From Paracoccaceae bacterium (GTDB lineage Bacteria; Pseudomonadota; Alphaproteobacteria; Rhodobacterales; Rhodobacteraceae), in assembly GCA_023260935.1 (NCBI GenBank), contig JALQTL010000345.1:1-6625 (forward strand): a DNA stretch of 6,625 nt, written 5' to 3'. Every line of letters begins with the position of its first letter. The stretch's first letter is position 1. Shown here piece by piece: positions 1 through 4,319 of this stretch. The notes under the pieces were generated by a model that worked only from the letters and a program-made list of their open reading frames with translations, was not told the origin of the DNA and ran no database searches. Position numbers and translations under genes: made by a program.

Positions 1-1
1 G

Positions 2-721
2 GACCCTTCCAGCGCGCGGTCGGGCGGGTCGATTCTGGGCGACAAGACGCGGATGGAGCGGCTGAGCCGCGAGCCGGCCGCCTTTATCCGCCCCTCGCCC
101 AGTCAGGCGCAGATGGGCGGCGTGGCGCGGCGCACGCGCGAGGCGGTGGCGCTGTGCGAGGCGGCGGGTTTCGATGTGGTTCTGGTGGAAACCGTGGGGG
201 TGGGCCAGTCGGAAACCGTGGTGGCCGAGATCTGCGATCTGTTCCTGTTGCTCTTGGCCCCCGCGGGGGGGGATGAGTTGCAGGGGGTCAAGCGCGGGAT
301 CATGGAAATGGCCGACATGATCCTTGTGAACAAGGCGGATGGCGATCTGAAGCCGGCCGCGCTGCGCACCTGTGCCGATTATGCGGGCGCGTTGCGCCTG
401 CTGCGCCGCCGCCCGCAAGACCCCGAGGGCTTTCCCAAGGCGATGACGGTTTCGGCGACCGAAGCCGCGGGGCTGGCCGAGGCCTGGGCCGAGATGCAGG
501 CGCTGGCGGGCTGGCGGCGGACCCACGGCCATTGGGACGCCCGGCGCGCGGCGCAGGCGCGCCACTGGTTCGCCGAGGAAGTGCGGCAGGGTCTGCTTTC
601 CGTGCTGACCCGCGAGCCGGCGCGCGGGATCATGGACCGGCTTGGCGACAGGGTGACGGCCGGAGAGCTTTCGCCCGAGGCGGCGGCGGCCGAGATGCTG
701 GCGCTGCTGGGCCGGGGATAA
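2..721 (+). CDS. meaB: MeaB/ArgK-family GTPase (methylmalonyl-CoA mutase chaperone), 5' truncated by the window edge
   Basis: The frame is open from base 2 with no start codon of its own, so this is the C-terminal 239 residues of a protein that is usually about 320-330 long. The ATG at 53 is internal. The first visible residues, DPSS..SGGSILGDKTRM, are a hallmark of MeaB. They are followed by AFIRPSPS and GGVARRTREA, the switch region ETVGVGQSE (about 188-214) and the guanine-specificity motif NKAD (329-340). The P-loop lies upstream, outside the window. MeaB is a G3E-type GTPase that binds adenosylcobalamin-dependent methylmalonyl-CoA mutase, gates cofactor loading and protects the enzyme from inactivation. 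In Rhodobacterales it serves propionate and ethylmalonyl-CoA metabolism. The C-terminal 60 or so residues are helical and charged, matching the family's dimerisation region. The mutase gene is not in view. Family assignment is secure from the motifs. Confidence 0.95.
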   Translation, partial: DPSSARSGGSILGDKTRMERLSREPAAFIRPSPSQAQMGGVARRTREAVALCEAAGFDVVLVETVGVGQSETVVAEICDLFLLLLAPAGGDELQGVKRGIMEMADMILVNKADGDLKPAALRTCADYAGALRLLRRRPQDPEGFPKAMTVSATEAAGLAEAWAEMQALAGWRRTHGHWDARRAAQARHWFAEEVRQGLLSVLTREPARGIMDRLGDRVTAGELSPEAAAAEMLALLGRG

Positions 722-738
722 GGCCAGGCCGCAGCCAT

Positions 739-772
739 GCCCTGAACGCCCGGTCAAACGGCCCTTCAGGGC
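739..772 (+). other. Hairpin downstream of meaB (possible mRNA 3' end)
   Basis: An exact 8-bp inverted repeat, GCCCTGAA (739-746) and TTCAGGGC (765-772), encloses an 18-base loop that can itself pair CCG (750-752) with CGG (759-761). It lies 17 bases after the meaB stop. There is no T-tract, so it is not a canonical Rho-independent terminator. It could protect or define the 3' end of the meaB transcript. A competing shorter hairpin, GGCCC/GGGCC (760-764/769-773), uses part of the same bases. Confidence 0.35.
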
Positions 773-816
773 CAGAGCCATGCGTCTGGTGCATGGCGGC
801 TTTGGGCATTCCCCTA

Positions 817-845
817 TTGTCGCTGCAGTGCAGCAAGCCCATCTT
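817..845 (+). promoter_or_regulatory. Candidate promoter of the DUF1127-sRNA unit, possibly RpoH-type
   Basis: TTGTCG (817-822) is followed by CCCATCTT (838-845). The CCCATnT-type -10 and the TTG -35 core resemble heat-shock sigma (RpoH) promoters more than the TATAAT type, though the TTG-to-CCCAT distance of 18 is one or two longer than in E. coli examples. Transcription would start near 851-853, giving a leader of about 55 bases. In R. sphaeroides the homologous DUF1127-CcsR unit is driven by RpoHI/RpoHII under oxidative and heat stress, so a promoter of this type is expected here. The sigma assignment is inference. Confidence 0.45.
822..834 (+). promoter_or_regulatory. Perfect palindrome in the promoter spacer (operator-like)
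   Basis: GCTGCA-G-TGCAGC is a perfect 6+1+6 inverted repeat. It lies between the candidate -35 and -10 elements of the DUF1127-sRNA promoter, overlapping the last base of the -35. That position suits a repressor or other dimeric regulator. I do not recognise it as the site of a named regulator, and a chance palindrome is possible in GC-rich DNA. Confidence 0.3.
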
Positions 846-859
846 GCAGGCAACGGAAA

Positions 860-876
860 GGGCGGATGGGCCGCCC
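860..876 (+). other. 5' leader hairpin of the DUF1127 mRNA
   Basis: GGGCGG (860-865) pairs exactly with CCGCCC (871-876) around the 5-base loop ATGGG. The hairpin starts 8-10 bases after the predicted transcription start and ends 19 bases before the Shine-Dalgarno. It could stabilise the 5' end of an abundant transcript. The ATG in its loop (866) is in frame with the gene but has no ribosome-binding site and is sequestered. Confidence 0.35.
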
Positions 877-895
877 GGTCCGATCCGATGAAGAT

Positions 896-900
896 GAGGA
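896..900 (+). promoter_or_regulatory. Ribosome binding site that fixes the DUF1127 start at 908
   Basis: GAGGA at 896-900 lies 7 bases before ATG 908, the ideal spacing. It is only 1 base before the in-frame ATG at 902, which rules that codon out as the main start. The resulting N-terminus, MAYVN, is typical of rhodobacterial DUF1127 proteins. Confidence 0.7.
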
Positions 901-907
901 AATGAAA

Positions 908-1123
908 ATGGCTTATGTGAACTCCCACCGCGCCGAAGGCACCACTGTGACCCAATGGGTCGGGGATGTTCTGGCCCGCTGGAACGACGCCCGCGAACGC
1001 CGCGCGCTGTACCTGCGCACCGTTGAAGAACTTTCCGCGATGAGCGATCGCGATCTGGCCGACATCAACCTGTCGCGCGTGCAGATCGAGGATATCGCCC
1101 GCGAAGCGGCTTACGGCAAGTAA
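908..1123 (+). CDS. ccaF1: DUF1127 small protein, CcaF1-like RNA-binding partner of the adjacent sRNA
   Basis: This gene encodes 71 residues with a hydrophilic N-terminus. A helical DUF1127 core follows, from about residue 22 to 66 (LARWNDARERRALYLRT, then ELSAMSDRDLADINLSR). The pattern of an Arg-rich helix followed by L..MSDR.LADI..SR is diagnostic of the family. In R. sphaeroides the 71-residue homologue CcaF1, encoded just upstream of the CcsR sRNAs, has been reported to bind RNA and to influence sRNA maturation and RNA turnover. The same arrangement holds here, because the sRNA hairpins begin 11 bases after the stop. All nine arginines are encoded by CGC, whereas neighbouring genes use CGG freely, which suggests strong expression. 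The start is set by the GAGGA site. Family is certain. The functional transfer from CcaF1 is inference from length, synteny and the RNA. Confidence 0.92.
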   Translation: MAYVNSHRAEGTTVTQWVGDVLARWNDARERRALYLRTVEELSAMSDRDLADINLSRVQIEDIAREAAYGK

Positions 1124-1129
1124 GACCCC

Positions 1130-1211
1130 GGATTTCCGGCCGCCTCTCCCTCCTCCCTGACGGCCGGACTTATGACGGCGCCGCGTCCTCCCCGCGGCGC
1201 CGTTTTCTTTT
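1130..1211 (+). ncRNA. ccsR: Cuckoo/CcsR-type small RNA with two anti-Shine-Dalgarno-motif hairpins
   Basis: Two hairpins follow the DUF1127 stop. Hairpin 1 has an exact 8-bp stem, TCCGGCCG (1135-1142) with CGGCCGGA (1161-1168). Its 18-base loop contains CCTCCTCCC (1149-1157), the signature of CcsR RNAs. Hairpin 2 is the terminator at 1175-1203, and its loop is TCCTCCC (1186-1192). Including the closing bases this is CGTCCTCCC, 8 of 9 matching the signature. CcsR RNAs of R. sphaeroides are co-transcribed with the DUF1127 gene ccaF1, matured by RNase E, induced by stress, and linked to C1 metabolism and oxidative-stress resistance. The motif can pair with GGAGG-type ribosome-binding sites. R. 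sphaeroides has four tandem copies, but only one is present here. The 3' end is set by the terminator. The 5' end would be made by processing and is approximate. Confidence 0.85.
1175..1211 (+). terminator. Strong Rho-independent terminator, also hairpin 2 of the sRNA
   Basis: A perfect 11-bp stem, ACGGCGCCGCG (1175-1185) with CGCGGCGCCGT (1193-1203), closes a 7-base loop TCCTCCC. It is followed by TTTTCTTTT (1203-1211). It ends the DUF1127-sRNA transcript and isolates it from the MFS gene downstream. Confidence 0.93.
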
Positions 1212-1241
1212 GGGCCGTTTTCCCTTGGGCCGTTTTCCCTT
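1197..1241 (+). repeat. 15-bp tandem repeat starting in the terminator's 3' arm and T-tract
   Basis: GGGCCGTTTTCCCTT occurs twice exactly (1212-1226 and 1227-1241). The preceding 15 bases, GCGCCGTTTTCTTTT (1197-1211), match it at 12 of 15 positions and are the end of the terminator stem plus its T-tract. The array therefore looks like duplication of the terminator tail. It adds two further CCGTTTTC runs but no second complete stem. Confidence 0.85.
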
Positions 1242-1273
1242 GGAGGGAGCGCCGGGCGTGGCTGTCACAATCC

Positions 1274-1303
1274 GTGAAGCGGCGGGGCCTTTTGCGCTAA
1301 CAT
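1274..1303 (+). promoter_or_regulatory. Candidate promoter of the MFS gene
   Basis: GTGAAG (1274-1279) and TAACAT (1298-1303), with an 18-base spacer, resemble a vegetative promoter. The -10 is preceded by GC, giving GCTAAC. It lies after the sRNA terminator and would give a leader of about 60 bases containing a GGCCC/GGGCC hairpin (1320-1324/1333-1337). The match is weak at -35. Confidence 0.3.
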
Positions 1304-1373
1304 CAACCCGTCTATTGCTGGCCCGGACGAAAGGGCCCGGGAGGGCCCGCGGGGACGGGGATCGGAAACGGGC

Positions 1374-2576
1374 ATGACCTTGAACGAGGCACGGCGAGGC
1401 CGGTGGGCGGTGGCGGCGATGTTCGCGGCCAATGGCATGGTCATGGGGGCCTGGGCACCGCAGATTCCGCTGCTGCTGCCGCGCCACGAGATCAGCGAAT
1501 TCACGCTGGGGCTGTTGATCCTTGTGCTGGGCCTTGGCGCGGTGGGGGCGATGCTGTTTGCCGGGCGGCTGATCGGGCGGTTCGGGTCTGTGCCGGTGCT
1601 GCGGGGCTTTGCGCTTTCAGCCTCGGCCGTGCTGCCGATGGTGGTCTTTGCCCCTTCGGTGGAAGTGCTGGCCCCCGCGATGGCGCTGCTGGGGGCGATG
1701 ATCGGCTGCATGGATGTGTCGATGAACGCCAACGCGGTCGAGGTGGAGCGGCGGTTGGGCCGGGCGATCATGTCATCGTCGCACGGGTTCTGGAGCCTTG
1801 GGGGCTTTGTCGGCGGGTCTGCCGGGGCGTGGACCATCGCGCATTGGGGTGCCGGGGTGCAGGCGGGGATCGTGGCGCTGGTATCGGCGCTGATGGTGCT
1901 GGCGGCAATGCCCTTTCTGCGGGGCGAAGCCGCCCACCCTGCCCCGGCCACGCATGACGCGCCGCGCACCGGGCTTTTGCCGCGCGCACCGGGGCTGTGG
2001 CTGCTGGGGGTCATGGCGCTGTTGTCGATGGTGCCCGAAGGCGCGGTGCTGGATTGGGCGGCGCTTTACCTTCAGCAGGAGATGGCGTCGGACGTGTTCC
2101 GCTCGGGTCTGGCGTTCGCCTTCTTTTCCGGGGCAATGGCGGTGATGCGCTTTGCCGGCGACGGGGTGCGCAACCGCTTTGGCGCGGTTCGGACGCTGCG
2201 CTTTTCCGGCCTGCTGGCGGCGGCGGGCCTGCTGGGGGCGGCTGTGGCGCCGGTGGATGCCATGGCCATCGGCTGCTTTTTCATCAGCGGGCTGGGGGTG
2301 GCGAACATGGTGCCGATCATGTTTTCCGCCGCCGGCAATTTCCCCGGCCTGCCTTCGGGCGCAGCGATTTCGGCGGTGACGATGGTGGGTTATGCCGGGA
2401 TTCTGGTCGCGCCCGCCTCGATCGGCTTTGTGGCCGAGCATGTGGGCTTTCGGGTGACCTATGCCACGCTGTCGATGCTGCTGGTGCTGGTTTCGCTGCT
2501 GGCCACCCGTGCAGCCGGGGCGGATGAGGTGCGCGCGGTGGGCGGCGGTCAGGCCGCCAGCAGCCCCGCCACCTGA
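1374..2576 (+). CDS. MFS transporter, YbjJ-like
   Basis: A 400-residue inner-membrane protein with about twelve hydrophobic segments, the usual MFS length. Visible landmarks are an N-terminal helix with ANGMVMGAWAPQIP (about 19-32), the MFS loop motif GRLIGRFG (64-71), DVSMNANAVEVER (114-126) and SSHGFWSLGG (135-144). The last two are characteristic of the YbjJ branch. A hydrophilic stretch rich in A, H and P at about residues 184-200 marks the central loop, and the second six-helix half starts near residue 204. The substrate of YbjJ-type carriers is not established, so none is assigned. The gene stands alone on its strand after the sRNA terminator. Its last 28 bases overlap the 3' end of the hydrolase gene on the other strand. 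The ATG at 1374 starts the family-like N-terminus, although its ribosome-binding site is weak. Confidence 0.88.
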   Translation: MTLNEARRGRWAVAAMFAANGMVMGAWAPQIPLLLPRHEISEFTLGLLILVLGLGAVGAMLFAGRLIGRFGSVPVLRGFALSASAVLPMVVFAPSVEVLAPAMALLGAMIGCMDVSMNANAVEVERRLGRAIMSSSHGFWSLGGFVGGSAGAWTIAHWGAGVQAGIVALVSALMVLAAMPFLRGEAAHPAPATHDAPRTGLLPRAPGLWLLGVMALLSMVPEGAVLDWAALYLQQEMASDVFRSGLAFAFFSGAMAVMRFAGDGVRNRFGAVRTLRFSGLLAAAGLLGAAVAPVDAMAIGCFFISGLGVANMVPIMFSAAGNFPGLPSGAAISAVTMVGYAGILVAPASIGFVAEHVGFRVTYATLSMLLVLVSLLATRAAGADEVRAVGGGQAASSPAT

Positions 2577-3103
2577 TCGGCCGAAACCACGGTAGCGAAA
2601 TCGGCCCCCAGCACGGCAAGGGTGACGCGGTGGACAGTGGCCGCATCCAGCCTTGCGCCGCCATCCTGCGCGGGCAGGTCAAAGCCCAGAAGCGCATCCC
2701 CCGGCAGGATGACCTGAAACCCCAGGTCTGACGCCGCGCGGGTGGTCGAGGTGATGCAGAAGGCCGCGACCGCCCCCACAAGCACGATCCGGTCGATGCC
2801 TTGACGGCGCAGATGGGCATCAAGCCCGGTGCCCGAAAAGGCGGAGGAGCCCGATTTCCAGAACACCGTCTCGCCCGGGGCGGGCGTGGCGCAGGGCATC
2901 GGCGCGCCGCCGGGCAGATCACGGTCAAAGGGCGTGCCGGGCTGGTGATGCAGGACATGAACGACCGGCAGACCCCGGCCCCGGAACAGCGCGACAAGGC
3001 CGGCGACGCGTTCCGGGGCTTCCGGGTGCACGGTTTCGCGCCCCTGCGCGATGCGGTCGGCCATGCCCATCTGCATGTCGATGATCAAAAGCGCCGTCGT
3101 CAC
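2549..3103 (-). CDS. Isochorismatase-family cysteine hydrolase
   Basis: A 184-residue soluble protein of typical length for the isochorismatase-like hydrolases. The catalytic triad is visible: Asp9 in ALLIIDMQ, Lys83 in VFWKSGSSAF, and Cys116 in GAVAAFCITSTTRAA. The family contains nicotinamidases, isochorismatases and various amidohydrolases acting through a cysteine thioester. Nothing here fixes the substrate. The start is GTG (3103-3101), giving MTTALLIIDMQ. It lies only 4 bases after the stop of the DUF1993 gene, so the two are very probably co-transcribed and translationally coupled. The 3' end overlaps the MFS gene tail to tail by 28 bases, with no terminator visible between them. No signal peptide is present. 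Confidence 0.92.
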   Translation of the reverse strand: MTTALLIIDMQMGMADRIAQGRETVHPEAPERVAGLVALFRGRGLPVVHVLHHQPGTPFDRDLPGGAPMPCATPAPGETVFWKSGSSAFSGTGLDAHLRRQGIDRIVLVGAVAAFCITSTTRAASDLGFQVILPGDALLGFDLPAQDGGARLDAATVHRVTLAVLGADFATVVSADQVAGLLAA

Positions 3104-3107
3104 GCGA

Positions 3108-3599
3108 TCAGCCCCCCATGTAATCGCCCTTGCCCAGTTCCACCCCGTTATGGCGCAGGATGTTATAGGCCGTGGTCAGGTGGAAATAGAATTGCGGCAG
3201 GGAATAGACGTTCAGGAAATTCTCGGCCGACATGGTGACATCCTGCCCGCGGATCTTCAGCGTGATCTGGCGCGCCTCGGCCCCGTCAAGGCGGGCCGGA
3301 TCAAAGCCCGCGATATAGCCGCGCGCGGCGCTGATGCGGTCTTGCAGCTGGGCAAAGCTGGTTTCGGTATCGGGGAAGCTTTTGGGTTCTTCCCCGGCCA
3401 GACGGGCCGCGCCACGGGCGGCGAAATCGCAGGAAAGCTGGACCTGCTTGATGAAGGGGAACATGTCGGGAAACAGGCGGAAGGTCAGCATGGCCTCGGG
3501 CTTGATGGCCTTTGCCTCGCAATGCGCTTCGGCCTTGGCCAGCACGCGCGACAGGTTGGCCAGAAAACGGTCATAGATGGCGATGGAACGGTGATGCAT
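3108..3599 (-). CDS. DUF1993 family protein (DinB-like helical bundle)
   Basis: A 163-residue predicted cytoplasmic, mostly helical protein. The N-terminus (IAIYDRFLANLSRVLAKAE), the middle MFPFIKQVQLSCDF and the C-terminal block LPQFYFHLTTAYNILRHNGV followed by LGKGDYMG are the conserved blocks of DUF1993. The family is structurally related to DinB-type four-helix bundles, and its biochemical role is not known. ATG 3599 is chosen because GGGGA lies 7-8 bases before it and because the family's sequence begins there. An upstream TTG at 3656 would add 19 residues unlike the family and lies where the promoter should be. The gene leads a two-gene unit with the cysteine hydrolase and is divergent from the hemerythrin gene. 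Confidence 0.88.
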   Translation of the reverse strand: MHHRSIAIYDRFLANLSRVLAKAEAHCEAKAIKPEAMLTFRLFPDMFPFIKQVQLSCDFAARGAARLAGEEPKSFPDTETSFAQLQDRISAARGYIAGFDPARLDGAEARQITLKIRGQDVTMSAENFLNVYSLPQFYFHLTTAYNILRHNGVELGKGDYMGG

Positions 3600-3662
3600 G
3601 GTTTTTCCCCTGATGCATTGGCTGCAAGTGGTGTGCCTTTCGGCGGGGCACGTCAAGAGAGG

Positions 3663-3690
3663 TTGAAGGGCCGGCAGGGCATGCTAGGTG
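3663..3690 (+). promoter_or_regulatory. Candidate promoter of the hemerythrin gene in a 98-base divergent region
   Basis: TTGAAG (3663-3668) and TAGGTG (3685-3690) are 16 bases apart, and the -10 is preceded by GC as in two other candidates in this window. The -10 would overlap the ribosome-binding site AGGTGG (3686-3691), so a leaderless or very short-leader transcript would result. That makes the call doubtful. For the opposite gene, TTGACG on the minus strand (3656-3651) is a fair -35 but has no good -10 (CACCAC at 17 bases). Confidence 0.2.
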
Positions 3691-3697
3691 GCAGGTC

Positions 3698-4243
3698 ATG
3701 GATGACGATCTTGCCCGCCGCGACGGCCTGCCGCCCGATCTGTTGACCCTGCTGGACAGCCTGCCGCGCAGCGGTTGGGCCGATACGCCGGGGTTCGAGG
3801 GGCTGGCGGCCTTCTGGCTGGACCGGCATCTGGCCTTTCGCCGGATGCTGGACATGCTGGCGGCCGACGCCGGGGATGTGGCCGAGGGCAGGATGGACCC
3901 CGGCCAGTGGCGCCCGCGCCTGATCCGGCTGGGCGGGCATCTGGTGCAGGACTTGCAGGGGCATCACCAGATCGAGGACGAGGCCTATTTTCCGCAGATG
4001 CAGCGGCTGGAACCGCGGCTTCAGCGCGGCTTCGATCTGCTGGACCGCGATCATCACGCGCTGGACGGGCTGCTGAGGGGCTTTGTCGATGCCGCGAACG
4101 GGGCCTTGCAGGCGGCCGATGCCCGGGCCGCGGCGGGGCGGATGGCAGCGCATCTGGCGCCCTTTGCGCGGCAGTTGCTGCGGCATCTGGAGGATGAGGA
4201 AGACCTGATCATCCCCGTCGTGCTGAAACATCGGATGGGGTAA
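3698..4243 (+). CDS. Hemerythrin (HHE) domain protein
   Basis: A 181-residue cytoplasmic protein whose HHE domain covers about residues 36-178. Candidate di-iron ligands sit at the right places in a four-helix bundle: His44 in WLDRHLAF, His89/His90 and Glu93 (or Asp94/Glu95) in LQGHHQIEDEAYFP, His119/His120 in DRDHHALD, and His163 with Glu167 in LLRHLEDEED. HHE proteins bind a non-haem di-iron centre that interacts with O2 or NO, or serves in iron handling. Which one applies here cannot be read from the sequence. AGGTGG (3686-3691), 6 bases before ATG 3698, supports the start. The roughly 35-residue N-terminal extension is not part of the domain. The gene is single, divergent from the DUF1993-hydrolase unit. 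Confidence 0.9.
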   Translation: MDDDLARRDGLPPDLLTLLDSLPRSGWADTPGFEGLAAFWLDRHLAFRRMLDMLAADAGDVAEGRMDPGQWRPRLIRLGGHLVQDLQGHHQIEDEAYFPQMQRLEPRLQRGFDLLDRDHHALDGLLRGFVDAANGALQAADARAAAGRMAAHLAPFARQLLRHLEDEEDLIIPVVLKHRMG

Positions 4244-4256
4244 GGGCGGGGCATCG

Positions 4257-4285
4257 TTGAACGGGGGGGCCTGGCACGCTAGAAG
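4257..4285 (+). promoter_or_regulatory. Candidate promoter of the capsule/glycosyltransferase pair
   Basis: TTGAAC (4257-4262) and TAGAAG (4280-4285) are separated by 17 bases. Each matches 4 of 6 consensus bases, and GC precedes the -10. A start near 4292 gives a leader of about 28 bases to ATG 4320. This is the best sigma-70-like match in the window and argues against translation starting at the TTG that forms its -35. Confidence 0.4.
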
Positions 4286-4319
4286 CAAGGTCAGCCCAGT
4301 CACGGACAGACCCCACGGC

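Noticed and set aside
866..907. N-terminal extension of the DUF1127 protein from ATG 866 or ATG 902
   Set aside because: ATG 866 is in a hairpin loop without a ribosome-binding site, and ATG 902 is one base from GAGGA. Only ATG 908 has proper spacing, and it gives the family-typical 71 residues.
1320..1348. GGCCC/GGGCC hairpins before the MFS gene as a riboswitch or second terminator
   Set aside because: The stem is short and GC-rich, lacks a T-tract, and matches no riboswitch architecture that I recognise. Such pairs are frequent in this base composition.
1170..1487. Minus-strand frame encoding repeated basic KGKRPKGKRPK residues
   Set aside because: The basic repeat is simply the 15-bp DNA repeat and terminator read in antisense. 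It has no ribosome-binding site and covers the sRNA terminator.
1773..2441. Open frame of 222 codons on the minus strand within the MFS gene
   Set aside because: It is His/Arg/Gln-rich and unlike any protein fold, and the MFS frame explains the region fully.
3600..3656. TTG 3656 start giving a 182-residue DUF1993 protein
   Set aside because: ATG 3599 has GGGGA at good spacing and starts where the family starts. The extension occupies the divergent promoter region.
4257..4319. TTG 4257 as the start of the KpsS-like protein
   Set aside because: The TTG coincides with a candidate -35 element, and the added 21 residues show no family resemblance. ATG 4320 is preferred despite its weak ribosome-binding site.
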